A stretch of 38,162 nt of DNA from BOG-1112 sp964611335. GTDB taxonomy: Bacteria > Bdellovibrionota_B > Oligoflexia > Oligoflexales > Bog-1112. How positions within the stretch are numbered: position 1 is the first letter of the stretch; the number at the start of each line of letters is the position of its first letter. The stretch lies in contig CAZSXR010000007.1 in the NCBI GenBank assembly GCA_964611335.1, forward strand, positions 1 to 38,162. Reading direction: 5' to 3'. Made by a program: the position numbers and the translations under genes. The notes beneath the pieces are model-generated. The model worked only from the letters and a program-made list of their open reading frames with translations, made no database searches and was not told the origin of the DNA. Shown piece after piece: positions 15,430-22,306 of this stretch.

Positions 15430-15953
15430 TTTTGTTCCCCTATCAATTTTAGGTTCGCTTGAAATTCTAACAAACTTTCAAAAGAGCGGCGCGCACGAAT
15501 AAACATCAGGTTTCTTACAAAATCAGAAATTGCTTGCCTACTTCGGTGGAAAAAGAAGGGGATACCGAGATCAATCCAACCTTGAACGGAACCCATAGCG
15601 CTTTTAGGAGAAACTTTGCCACGCCATTGTCCGAGCATGAGATCATCCCACGAAGCTTCGACTACGATCAGTCGACAAGGAAAAGCTAAGAGCCTATGGA
15701 TCTCTCTTTCAAACCTTTCCCTTTCGCTTCCTACGCATTGAATAAGATCTTCTAAACTCTTGCGTTCGATCGAAATAATACGTTTTTCTAGTCCTTTTAC
15801 GGAATAGTCCCCTGTGTCTAAAGTGCAAGTTTCTGTTCGGACATATTTTAGGGCTTCGGGCGGTGATCCGTAAGTGAACTCAAGCGGGCGCTGCTCTCTT
15901 GAGTCTATGAGAAAAGTTAGATCTTCGAGACGGAGTTCTTTTCGTGCTCTCAA
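15426..15953 (-). CDS. ERCC4-type nuclease
   Basis: 175 aa, TTG start at 15953. The XPF/MUS81-family core is visible: LIDSREQRPLEF, then DTGDYSVKGLEKR (GDY), then SIERKSLEDLI, the ERKxxxDL catalytic metal-binding motif. RLIVVEASWDDL follows. These nucleases cut branched or flapped DNA. Phage versions act in recombination or resolution of replication intermediates. It heads the leftward cluster to 13426 and lies just downstream of a strong leftward terminator, so it probably has its own promoter near 15954-16030. Confidence 0.85.
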   Translation of the reverse strand: MRARKELRLEDLTFLIDSREQRPLEFTYGSPPEALKYVRTETCTLDTGDYSVKGLEKRIISIERKSLEDLIQCVGSERERFEREIHRLLAFPCRLIVVEASWDDLMLGQWRGKVSPKSAMGSVQGWIDLGIPFFFHRSRQAISDFVRNLMFIRARRSFESLLEFQANLKLIGEQK

Positions 15954-15990
15954 TAGGGTTTTCCAAGGTTGGTTTAGAAAACCTTAGCCT

Positions 15991-16032
15991 TAAAAAGAAA
16001 AACGCTCAAGAAAGTTCCCCCTCTTGAGCGTT
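15991..16032 (-). terminator. Rho-independent terminator for leftward transcripts
   Basis: Perfect 11-bp stem AACGCTCAAGA (16001-16011) with TCTTGAGCGTT (16022-16032) and a 10-base loop. Read leftward, the stem is followed by a T-rich run (TTTTCTTTTTA, 16001-15991). It would end transcription of the 17394-16229 genes. Between it and 16229 no gene with a start and Shine-Dalgarno is convincing. Confidence 0.8.
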
Positions 16033-16228
16033 CGATTTTGTGATACGGAGGATCGCAAGTCCTCGCTGGTGGAAAAAAGCTGTGCTTAACGCTTTTTCTG
16101 CCAAACTTTCGATCGTCATCGAAGTGTTTACCAGGTTTTTCGTCAATCCCTTTAAAGCCGTTCGGAATTTCTATCTCGTCTCTTGGTGCCTAAGAAGAAA
16201 TCGCTTCCGCAACCTCTCATAAACATGC

Positions 16229-17191
16229 TCAAGCATTTCGCATCACTTCTCTTTTGTAGCCTTGTAAAACCGAAGATTCAAGCGAAAAAAAAGAAAAAAT
16301 ACGGTGTATCAAAAGGGAATTTAGGATCATTAAAATGGCTCTCAGGGCTATAAGGCCGTATGCCTGAAAATTAATCAGATCCTCGTCTTTAGAAACCGCG
16401 GTCTTTAAAACGGAAGGGGACTCCTCCTCGATTTTATCGCCTATCTCTTTCATCTCGGTGAGTATTTTGTTAGCACTTGTGATGTGGCCTTTTGAAGCCG
16501 AGATATCGAAAGCTATCTTTGAACTCTCAAAGAGATCTCTCAGAGTCTCTCTTTTTGTCTTCTCTTGATCTTCTTCGATCTTTGAGATCTTTACTTCCTC
16601 GGTCTTCACTAACTTAGTTTTATAGAGACCGTAGGACATCGTGGCGAGGCTATACGAGAAAAGAGTAATCCAGAGAAGAAAAGATAAAAAAGATGATCTC
16701 AGAGAGATTGCAAGATAGCAAAGACCTATCTCACAAATGACGGAAGCTGCCCAGCTCTTGGGTTCCGACATTCCGTCTTCGATATACGTCTCTGCCTGAA
16801 AAATACACAGCAAGATCGAAATTGAGATCGAAAAGAAGATCGAAAAGATAATCTCTCCTCTCTCTTTTTTGATCTTACTAGACGAGAGATCGATCTCTTC
16901 GGATAAAAAAGAGGGCTTACTAGACGAGAGATCGATCTCTTCGGATGAAAAAGAGGGTTTACTAGACGAACTTGCTATCTCATTAGGAGGTGAGATTACG
17001 GCAAGAGAGTGTGAACTTATATTTTCACTCTCTTGACTTTGAGGTTGCTCGGCCGATGTCTTTTCTAAAACCGGCTCGGATACGATAGGAGTTTCTGCAG
17101 GAGGAATTTTTAAGGAAGCCTTTTGTTTTTGAAGCCAACGCGCTTGAGCCTCTCTTTTTTTTTGTTTCTGCTCAGGGGTTAAAGCCGCCAT
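16229..17191 (-). CDS. Membrane protein with tandem repeats, unknown
   Basis: 320 aa. N-terminal charged part (MAALTPEQKQKKREAQARWL), then a Pro/Ser/Glu-rich linker with a 14-residue unit repeated (SSSKPSF-S/L-SEEIDL twice, then SSSK). About four hydrophobic helices occur: IIFSIFFSISISILLCIF, a Cys/Ala/Leu stretch near ASVICEIGLCYLAISL, SFLLWITLFSYSLATMSYGL, and ALRAILMILNSLLI near the end. A coiled coil (VKISKIEEDQEKTKRETLRD) lies between. The layout of RHH protein plus multi-helix membrane protein recalls plasmid accessory modules. No enzyme motif. Function unknown. Confidence 0.6.
   Translation of the reverse strand: MAALTPEQKQKKREAQARWLQKQKASLKIPPAETPIVSEPVLEKTSAEQPQSQESENISSHSLAVISPPNEIASSSSKPSFSSEEIDLSSSKPSFLSEEIDLSSSKIKKERGEIIFSIFFSISISILLCIFQAETYIEDGMSEPKSWAASVICEIGLCYLAISLRSSFLSFLLWITLFSYSLATMSYGLYKTKLVKTEEVKISKIEEDQEKTKRETLRDLFESSKIAFDISASKGHITSANKILTEMKEIGDKIEEESPSVLKTAVSKDEDLINFQAYGLIALRAILMILNSLLIHRIFSFFSLESSVLQGYKREVMRNA
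16875..16970. repeat. 42-bp tandem direct repeat (2.3 copies)
   Basis: Units begin with TTACTAGACGA at 16875, 16917 and 16959, a 42-bp period; the third copy is partial. Each holds the palindrome GAGATCGATCTC. The repeat is in frame and encodes the SSSKPSFxSEEIDL units of the membrane protein linker. One unit differs by single bases, so the copies have begun to diverge. Confidence 0.85.
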
Positions 17192-17196
17192 AAAAC

Positions 17197-17394
17197 CTAG
17201 CCATTAGCTTTAATGTGAGCTATAGACAACATCCGAATAAAGGTTGAGACATTAAAGCCGTTTGATTCGGCGTGGTTTTTTAATTGTTCATAGCCTGATT
17301 GTGTAAACTTAACGACTACGTGCTTACTAAGTACTTTTGCCGGATCTTTTTTGGTTGTTCCTCTAGCTTTTTTCTTTTCAGCCAGCTCTAGCAT
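17197..17394 (-). CDS. Ribbon-helix-helix regulator (CopG/MobC-like)
   Basis: 65 aa. Basic N-terminus (LAEKKKARGTTKKDPAKV), then an RHH pattern: strand KHVVVKFTQ, helix SGYEQLKNHAESNG, turn FNVS, helix TFIRMLSIAHIKAN. Similar proteins occur as plasmid copy-number or mobilisation accessory factors. Preceded by a near-consensus promoter and an AT-rich palindrome, so self-regulation is likely. Only 5 bp separate it from the membrane protein gene. Confidence 0.7.
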   Translation of the reverse strand: MLELAEKKKARGTTKKDPAKVLSKHVVVKFTQSGYEQLKNHAESNGFNVSTFIRMLSIAHIKANG

Positions 17395-17414
17395 TTCGCA
17401 TCTCCTACGCCATT

Positions 17415-17428
17415 TTAATATATATTAA
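17415..17428. promoter_or_regulatory. Palindromic operator candidate TTAATATATATTAA
   Basis: A perfect 14-bp AT palindrome between the -10 box and the start of the RHH gene. RHH proteins often bind short palindromes over their own promoter, so autorepression is plausible. Confidence 0.4.
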
Positions 17429-17431
17429 TTA

Positions 17432-17459
17432 TGTATAACTTTATAATATATATTGTCAA
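17432..17459 (-). promoter_or_regulatory. Sigma70-type promoter for RHH and membrane protein genes
   Basis: Read leftward: TTGACA (17459-17454), 16-bp spacer, TATACA (17437-17432), about 40 bp upstream of ATG 17394. This is the best -35/-10 pair noticed in the window. It lies in the gap 17395-17717, which also holds the palindrome, hairpin and inverted repeat listed next and no gene that I can see. Confidence 0.65.
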
Positions 17460-17590
17460 TACATAAAAATTACTTGTCCGATACCAAAAGAAAGGCTAGC
17501 TTTTTTCAATTACTTGTTAACAATTTCAATTTGGCAGTTTAAATAGTCAGTAAAGGAAGATTTTTTTCAAGTAAGGAATACAAAATAAAA

Positions 17591-17621
17591 AAACCCTTAG
17601 ATGGTAGGCATCCGAGGGTTT
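17591..17621. terminator. Hairpin with T-run on the minus strand
   Basis: Stem AAACCCTTaGATG / CATCcGAGGGTTT with loop GTAGG and one mismatch. Leftward it is followed by TTTTTTTATTTTG, a good terminator for minus-strand transcripts; rightward only TTTC follows. It could stop antisense transcripts coming through the initiator gene or shield the RHH promoter. Confidence 0.6.
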
Positions 17622-17692
17622 CAAAAATCACGTTAGGAAGTCCCCCAACATGGCTTGTTCTACTTATTTCAATTTACCATGTCTATATAAAT

Positions 17693-17718
17693 TTTCACAC
17701 CACCAGCGAGGTGTGAAA
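17693..17718 (+). promoter_or_regulatory. Inverted repeat masking the initiator start site
   Basis: TTTCACACC (17693-17701) and GGTGTGAAA (17710-17718) form a perfect 9-bp inverted repeat with an 8-base loop. It covers the Shine-Dalgarno GAGGTG and the A of ATG 17718. A TATATAA box lies at 17684-17690. It may be an operator or an RNA hairpin limiting initiator synthesis. Confidence 0.5.
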
Positions 17719-18884
17719 TGACTCGACTAAGCTCCGATCGATCGTTCATTCACGCAATAGTTAAAGAGTGCGAAAACGACATCATAGCTGGACTCATCTT
17801 CAATCGAATCGACTGGTCTGTCGATGATCATCGGACAAAAAATCAGACAAAATATTTCTTTGATGGAAAATGGTGGATGCACGATGACATCGAAAGTTTT
17901 CATGCTGCCTTAGATTATTGCAGCGAGCGATCTATTAAGCGCTCGCTAGCAACGTTGAAAGAAAAGAACCTAATTTTTCATTGCCGAAAAAGAGGGAAGA
18001 ACTGGCTTCAAACAAATTTCTACACCATCAACTATGACCAATACAAATTCATAACGTTCCAAATTGGAACCCTAACTCCATCGCTAGTGTATAGTTTTGA
18101 CTCAATTGAAAAGCTAAGAGTCCAATTTGGCATCTTAGCTTACGTTTTCGATTTGGCTGAAAAAGCTAAGGTTCCAATTTGTCAAAAGCTAAGGTTCCAA
18201 TTTGTCCCCATAGTAGGTTCCAATTTGTCCCCTCCTTCTCTATCTTTTAGTCCCCCTATTCAGTCAGAATCTTTTAATCCTATTAAAGAGGGGGGGAACG
18301 CGCGCGCGCGCGAGGAAAAAGAAAATCCCCCCCCTTTGGATAATTTAATTAAATTCTCAGATTTGAAAAAAGAACTGTCGCCGAAAGAAATCGAAGCGCT
18401 TGAAAGTATGGAGTCTCATCTAAGCCAGTGGGAAAAAACGCTTTTGAAAGAATTAGAAAAGGGGGAAAGTGCTGATAGTTTTGAAATTGAGTACTTAGAA
18501 AACAATATAAAAGAGTGCAAAGACGAAATTTCTAATATCAAATCGGGAAATAGCTACTATTCGAATAAAAACCTACCGCCCGAAGCCTTAGAAGAGCTAG
18601 AGGTAGTATGGCATAGATACGTTCTAGAAATGAAATTAAGCGTAGAACACCCGCTTTCTAAGTTTAGAGACGCGATCGTAGAAATTCTTGCCAAAACAGG
18701 CATTAGTATGGGAAGCCTAACGGCGGTCTTTTCAGATATTAAGAAGGGAAAAGATCCGCTTGTAACTGAGAGGTTTATTTTTCCTTGGCAATGGGCAAAT
18801 AAATGGAAACGAGGTGAGGAGCTCACCTTTCTCGATATCGCAATATCGTCGACGAACGCAAAGAAGAAACGAAATTACTATTGA
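17718..18884 (+). CDS. Replication initiator (O/RepA-like), putative
   Basis: 388 aa. The N-terminal 110 residues look like a winged-helix replication protein (IIAGLIFNRIDW, KWWMHDDIESFHAALDY, SERSIKRSLATLKEKNLI), a pattern common in phage replisome organisers and plasmid initiators. The centre is low-complexity and encoded by an iteron array (18056-18229) and a GC-rich element. A charged coiled coil (FSDLKKELSPKEIEALESME) and a C-terminal domain follow (LPPEALEELEVVWHRYVLEM, GSLTAVFSDI). The gene carrying its own origin mirrors lambda O. No helicase or polymerase is encoded, so host replication proteins would be recruited. The start is set by GAGGTG. Confidence 0.7.
   Translation: MTRLSSDRSFIHAIVKECENDIIAGLIFNRIDWSVDDHRTKNQTKYFFDGKWWMHDDIESFHAALDYCSERSIKRSLATLKEKNLIFHCRKRGKNWLQTNFYTINYDQYKFITFQIGTLTPSLVYSFDSIEKLRVQFGILAYVFDLAEKAKVPICQKLRFQFVPIVGSNLSPPSLSFSPPIQSESFNPIKEGGNARAREEKENPPPLDNLIKFSDLKKELSPKEIEALESMESHLSQWEKTLLKELEKGESADSFEIEYLENNIKECKDEISNIKSGNSYYSNKNLPPEALEELEVVWHRYVLEMKLSVEHPLSKFRDAIVEILAKTGISMGSLTAVFSDIKKGKDPLVTERFIFPWQWANKWKRGEELTFLDIAISSTNAKKKRNYY
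18056..18229. other. Iteron array, probable replication origin
   Basis: Five sites with core TCCAATTTG: a perfect inverted repeat GTTCCAAATTGGAAC (18056-18070), a degenerate unit at 18109-18131, two identical 23-bp units directly abutting at 18161-18183 and 18184-18206 (each AAAAGCTAAG, then GTTCCAATTTGTC), and a partial unit at 18214-18229. The array lies inside the initiator gene, like the lambda origin inside O. An AT-rich stretch (TAATTTAATTAAATTC near 18341) follows as a possible unwinding element. Confidence 0.75.
18290..18334. other. G7-(CG)7-C8 element beside the iterons
   Basis: Seven G (18290-18296), AA, then seven CG dinucleotides (18299-18312), a purine run, and eight C (18327-18334). 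The G and C runs are complementary and flank an alternating CG tract able to form Z-DNA. It is in frame, encoding a short Gly/Ala/Arg-Glu stretch (GGNARAREEKENPPP). Strikingly GC-rich for this genome. Confidence 0.7.
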
Positions 18885-18895
18885 AGTAGGTGGAT

Positions 18896-19015
18896 ATGAG
18901 GGATGAAACTCGGAAATTTATTTCTGAAATTTGCGATCAAAAAAATATGCCTAAAGAAGTGAAACGTTGTGTGACTGAAATTTTAGAAACCTTGGTAAAT
19001 GGAAAATTTAAATAA
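18896..19015 (+). CDS. Small protein, unknown (39 aa)
   Basis: 39 aa, MRDETRKFISEICDQKNMPK and on to LVNGKFK, with AGGTGG just before ATG. Charged and helical. It follows the initiator gene after 11 bp and may be cotranscribed. No family recognised. The 215 bp after it hold only the inverted repeat at 19145. Confidence 0.4.
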   Translation: MRDETRKFISEICDQKNMPKEVKRCVTEILETLVNGKFK

Positions 19016-19144
19016 TGCACAATAGGACAAGCTTTAGATTTTCTGCATGAGATTTCCAAACCTCTTGAAAGGCATTAGTGGCGTCAATTTAAAGAAATAG
19101 TGTGTCTCGTGTGTCTAAATTGTGTCGCGATTCGTTAACAAAAC

Positions 19145-19170
19145 GTTCAATAAATATGTGTTTACTGAAC
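19145..19170. promoter_or_regulatory. Inverted repeat, operator-like
   Basis: GTTCAATAAA and TTTACTGAAC form a 10-bp inverted repeat with one mismatch around TATGTG. It sits in the gap before the 51-aa basic gene. It could be a repressor site for the nearby Cro/CI-type protein; no matching site was found in that gene's own upstream region. Confidence 0.35.
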
Positions 19171-19230
19171 ACTCGTCAAATATAGCAAAGTTACTGAGCT
19201 GTAGGGCTTTTAGATTATAGGTGGGGTTTA

Positions 19231-19386
19231 ATGAACATGGCTAGAACAAAGAAAGGCAAGAAAAGTATAGGCTATGAATATTGGTCACGACGAAGTGAAT
19301 ATCGAGAACCTTGTCGTTGGTCAAAGACCATGACACATCGAAAAGAAAGAAGACAAGGAAAGAGAGAAATAAGAGATGAAACTTGA
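19231..19386 (+). CDS. Small basic phage protein (51 aa)
   Basis: 51 aa starting MNMARTKKGKKSIGYEYWSR, strongly basic (many Lys and Arg) with an 'RTKKGxKxxGYxYWSRR' opening that I recall from small unannotated genes in many phages and prophages. Shine-Dalgarno AGGTGGGG upstream; the 3' end overlaps the next gene by 11 bp. It probably binds nucleic acid; function unknown. Confidence 0.65.
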   Translation: MNMARTKKGKKSIGYEYWSRRSEYREPCRWSKTMTHRKERRQGKREIRDET

Positions 19387-19579
19387 AGATATAGAAAAAG
19401 AACTCGAAAGTGCTTTTGAACAACCAGATATAGCTAGTGACCTTCTTTATGTTTGGGCTTCTAATTATGGAAAAGAACTTATTGAAGTTGCAAAAGCTGC
19501 TAAAAATTATATTAATTCAGATCATGCAAAAGAATCTGATATTTTAGGATTAGCAATCGAAGAACTGGAGAAGGGATGA
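19376..19579 (+). CDS. Small acidic protein, unknown
   Basis: 67 aa, helical and acidic: MKLEDIEKELESAFEQPDIA then LLYVWASNYGKELIEVAKAAK. No signal or membrane segment. ATG lies inside the end of the upstream gene and its stop overlaps the next start, so it is in a coupled series. No known family recognised. Confidence 0.6.
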   Translation: MKLEDIEKELESAFEQPDIASDLLYVWASNYGKELIEVAKAAKNYINSDHAKESDILGLAIEELEKG

Positions 19580-19779
19580 CAGTATCCGAGCTTAAAAAAA
19601 TATGTGACGAGATCGTTAAGGCTGGTAACGGAAAAGCTAGATTACTTTTCGACACCGAAGAATTTTCATCCTCTTTCGGTGCTCATTACATTCCTATAGA
19701 AGCTCACTATGATCCTGAATATTGTGCAGTCCTCGAAGACAACTTTCTTTTGTTTCAGCATAGAAGAAACGATGATTAA
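19576..19779 (+). CDS. Small protein, unknown
   Basis: 67 aa, ATGA overlap with the upstream gene and GGAGAAGGG before the start. Acidic and aromatic-rich near the end (EAHYDPEYCAVLEDNFLLFQ). Its TAA shares the palindrome TTAA with the stop of the convergent repressor gene. Function unknown. Confidence 0.6.
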   Translation: MTVSELKKICDEIVKAGNGKARLLFDTEEFSSSFGAHYIPIEAHYDPEYCAVLEDNFLLFQHRRNDD

Positions 19780-20114
19780 AAGTTCGCAAAAATTCTTTCA
19801 ACTTCCTTGAATCTTTTAAACCTAGAATAGTCAGGATCTTCTCTCTCATGCGAAAAATTCAATGAAGGTTGTTGATATCCTACGGTGTTTGTTTTACTCG
19901 GTGGAGCGAGAAGCTCGGAAGCGCTTGTCGATAAGGCTTCCGAGATTAGGCATAGATGTTCCCAGCTAGGTGAAGTCTTCGCGTTTATCCAACGCGAAAC
20001 TTGTTCTCCGCTTCTTTCAATCCTTTCCCCTAGCGCTTTTTGAGTCAGTTTCTTTTCGCGTAGAATATTACGAAGATTAGAGGCAAATATCTGTCTTAGT
20101 TCCAAATCTTTCAT
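19776..20114 (-). CDS. Cro/CI-type (XRE) helix-turn-helix repressor
   Basis: 112 aa. Residues 5-65 form an XRE HTH domain: LRNILREKKLTQKALGERIE, then RSGEQVSRWINAKTSPSWEHLCLISEALSTS split over the recognition helix and following helices. The last 45 residues are a short tail, too small for a CI cleavage domain. It is the only leftward gene here and is divergent to the Gp157 gene across 123 bp, the position of a lytic/lysogenic or early-gene switch. AAGGA precedes the ATG. It suggests some form of regulated or temperate life. Confidence 0.85.
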   Translation of the reverse strand: MKDLELRQIFASNLRNILREKKLTQKALGERIERSGEQVSRWINAKTSPSWEHLCLISEALSTSASELLAPPSKTNTVGYQQPSLNFSHEREDPDYSRFKRFKEVERIFANF

Positions 20115-20237
20115 GTTTATTTTCCTTATAAAATCGAATTTTTTGTTGATTTTTCAGTCAATTTATTAGATTTACACCCTCCTTTTTGCTATAAAAGAAA
20201 GCATCCAACATCAACTCAGAAGGGGTTCTTAACTAAA

Positions 20238-20822
20238 ATGGAAGTTCAAGAAAAGAAATATTTGCCTCAGACATCTTTCTTCAGTGCGGCGGTAATTCTA
20301 GCGGAAATTTGCGATAAGATGGACAACTCCGACGAGATTGACGAGGAGATACTAGCGCAGTTCGATACGGCCACCACTTCCCTAGAGGAGTCTATAGATC
20401 GTCGAAAATTTGTTGTTCGAGAAGCGGAAAGTAAAATTGAACTTGCCCGCTCGTACAAACGAAGTCTCGACGAGACGATAAAGAAACTTCAAAAGGTTCA
20501 GGAACGGATTATCGAATCAACTAAGACTATGGTAGGTCTTAATCCGAATATTCCTTTTAAGGATACTCTCGGAAATAAGCTCACCGTTCGAAAGAACTCT
20601 CAACCTCACCTAGTTCTTGCTCTAGACTTACGAGAAGGAAAGACCGTTTCTAATATTCTTGATGATGCCTCTATTTCTCTTTTAGGAATAGATGAGAAGT
20701 ATATAAAGCAAGTTTCATACACCACACTAAACACCGAAAAAGTTAAGTCCGATCTTGCTCTAGGAGTAGAAATACCGTGGGCATCGCTTCACTTTGGAAC
20801 ACACTTAAGAGGATTGAAATAA
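20238..20822 (+). CDS. Gp157 family protein
   Basis: 194 aa. The coiled-coil first half (IDRRKFVVREAESKIELARS) and the beta second half (IPFKDTLGNKLTVRKNSQPH) match the Siphovirus Gp157 family (PF05565), recognised by the conserved N-x-L/K-x-x-x-R-K-x-x-x-P pattern. Its function is not established; the gene is often the first of a recombination module, as here, where it precedes a putative annealing protein by a TAATG overlap. Good Shine-Dalgarno (AGAAGGGG), and it heads the rightward early operon. Confidence 0.8.
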   Translation: MEVQEKKYLPQTSFFSAAVILAEICDKMDNSDEIDEEILAQFDTATTSLEESIDRRKFVVREAESKIELARSYKRSLDETIKKLQKVQERIIESTKTMVGLNPNIPFKDTLGNKLTVRKNSQPHLVLALDLREGKTVSNILDDASISLLGIDEKYIKQVSYTTLNTEKVKSDLALGVEIPWASLHFGTHLRGLK

Positions 20823-21547
20823 TGAGTAACGCAGCCTTGGCGATGACGCCTAGACAGTCTGAAAAATTCCCTGAAGCGATCGAAAAAGCTTTAATGGATG
20901 GAGATCTTAAAAGCCTTTCAACCGAAGAACGTGTTAAGTATTACTATTCCGTATGCGATAGTTTAGGACTCAATCCTTTAACTAGGCCGTTTAAGTACAT
21001 TGTGCTAAACGGTAAGCTCACTCTTTATGCTGCAAAAGACTGCACCGAGCAGCTAAGAAATAATCACAAAGTTTCTACTGCTATTAAAGAAACTAAGATG
21101 ATCGGTGATGTTTTCCTTGTGATCGCATCTTGTACAACAAAAGACGGACGTTTCGACGAGTCTACAGGCGCTGTTTATATAAAAGGACTTGTCGGTGATG
21201 CTCTAGCAAACGCTTATATGAAAGCCGAGACGAAAGCAAAAAGACGAGGAACGCTTTCTATTTGTGGCCTTAGTTTTCCTGACGAGTCAGAGCTTGAGTC
21301 AATCAAAGGCGTGGTTCACGTCTCCGAGGATTACGATGCCCCTCCTTCTGAACCAAAAACTATTGCTCCGAAATCTCCAGAAATTCTTTACGACACAAAT
21401 AACGTCACAATGAGAGAAGCCCTACAAAAGTTTTTCGACAGTAAAGGAATTGATCCAACTTGGTTCAATGAACTAAGTGAAGCTTTAAACGGTAGGCCGT
21501 ATAAAATTACAGAGTTTGAAGCGTTTTTGAAGGAAAACAACTTGTGA
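20822..21547 (+). CDS. Putative single-strand DNA annealing protein
   Basis: 241 aa from ATG 20822, which shares a base with the previous stop (TAATG) and has AGAGG upstream; an earlier in-frame start would overlap the Gp157 gene by 46 bp. The central YYYSVCDSLGLNPLTRPFKY, then VLNGKLTLYAAKDCTEQLR and ANAYMKAETKAKRRGTLSICG belong to a phage recombinase-type family (RecT/Bet/ERF-like) usually found next to Gp157. The last 50 residues form a separate helical domain. It would anneal single strands in recombination. No paired exonuclease was identified with confidence. Confidence 0.65.
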   Translation: MSNAALAMTPRQSEKFPEAIEKALMDGDLKSLSTEERVKYYYSVCDSLGLNPLTRPFKYIVLNGKLTLYAAKDCTEQLRNNHKVSTAIKETKMIGDVFLVIASCTTKDGRFDESTGAVYIKGLVGDALANAYMKAETKAKRRGTLSICGLSFPDESELESIKGVVHVSEDYDAPPSEPKTIAPKSPEILYDTNNVTMREALQKFFDSKGIDPTWFNELSEALNGRPYKITEFEAFLKENNL

Positions 21548-21550
21548 TCT

Positions 21551-21877
21551 ATGTTCGAGGAATTTAAAGATAAGCTCACTGAGCATAAAACTAAGATCGA
21601 TCAATACAAAGAGTATATGAATAAGGTTTCAAGCGATGTTAAAAAGTTTGAAGTTCTTCTAGAGGAAAGCTACATTGACGAAGACTTCTGTTATTTTCTA
21701 GATGAGAATGACGATACCGAGTATCTAGTTTATGACTGCACAAAAAAGAGGCTTCTTTATATTAACGAAGGGCAAAACGCAATGAATAGGCCACTGCGAG
21801 AAACTCCAATCGAAACTAGAATTCGGTGCCACCCACATCTAAAACTTTTCATGAAAAAGATCGTTGAAACTTTATAA
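21551..21877 (+). CDS. Helical and beta small protein, unknown
   Basis: 108 aa. N-terminal coiled coil (MFEEFKDKLTEHKTKIDQYK) and an acidic beta region (YIDEDFCYFLDENDDTEYLV). Weak Shine-Dalgarno. It follows the annealing protein after 3 bp in the early operon. No family recognised. Confidence 0.6.
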   Translation: MFEEFKDKLTEHKTKIDQYKEYMNKVSSDVKKFEVLLEESYIDEDFCYFLDENDDTEYLVYDCTKKRLLYINEGQNAMNRPLRETPIETRIRCHPHLKLFMKKIVETL

Positions 21878-21893
21878 AACCCACGAAAGGCTT

Positions 21894-22304
21894 ATGTTGA
21901 TGCATAAAAGCAAAGATGAGTTAAAAAAAGAAGTTATCGATATAATCAAAGATTTCGCAAACGAAAAAAAGTTAAATGTAATTTCGTCCATAGATATAGC
22001 GAGTTTTTATAAAAAATTCGTACAAGATTTTTTCGAGCTTTTCCATAAAAGAAAAATGAATAGCGATATAAATATAGCTGAGTTTGAAGGACTTATACAG
22101 TTTATTTACGATAACAAAGACCTTAGCTATGAAGACTATATTAAAAAGTTACGATTTCTAGATTTTGTCAGGCAGGTTCCGTTTGATAGCTTAGGTTTCG
22201 TTCAAAAGTTTTCCTATATAAATCTTTATAGCTTTGTAAAATCTATAGAGCTTGCTTCTCAAGACAGCAATTTTATAATAAAACAATTCGAAATAAGGGC
22301 TTAA
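21894..22304 (+). CDS. Lys-rich helical protein, unknown
   Basis: 136 aa from ATG 21894 (or 134 aa from the ATG two codons on, which has better spacing to AAAGG). An upstream TTG at 21864 lacks a Shine-Dalgarno. Charged helices and many Phe residues: MHKSKDELKKEVIDIIKDFA, FYKKFVQDFFELFHKRKM. No signal peptide. Function unknown; early operon member. Confidence 0.6.
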   Translation: MLMHKSKDELKKEVIDIIKDFANEKKLNVISSIDIASFYKKFVQDFFELFHKRKMNSDINIAEFEGLIQFIYDNKDLSYEDYIKKLRFLDFVRQVPFDSLGFVQKFSYINLYSFVKSIELASQDSNFIIKQFEIRA

Positions 22305-22306
22305 AC

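Noticed and set aside
15208..15462. Plus-strand frame over the small membrane genes
   Set aside because: Low-complexity Phe/Arg composition, and the minus-strand genes are coupled by start-stop overlaps with ribosome sites.
16040..16222. Open frame of 60 codons on the plus strand
   Set aside because: Arg/Trp-rich, no Shine-Dalgarno, next to the terminator; no other gene is convincing in 16033-16228 either. A minus-strand frame there (about 70 codons) has no start codon.
18061..18230. CRISPR-like repeats
   Set aside because: Repeats abut or are irregularly spaced, have no uniform spacers, and lie inside a coding gene; iterons fit better.
20115..20237. Defined promoters in the repressor/Gp157 divergent gap
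   Set aside because: TTGATT, TTGACT and TATAAA-like boxes exist but none pairs at 16-18 bp; not called.
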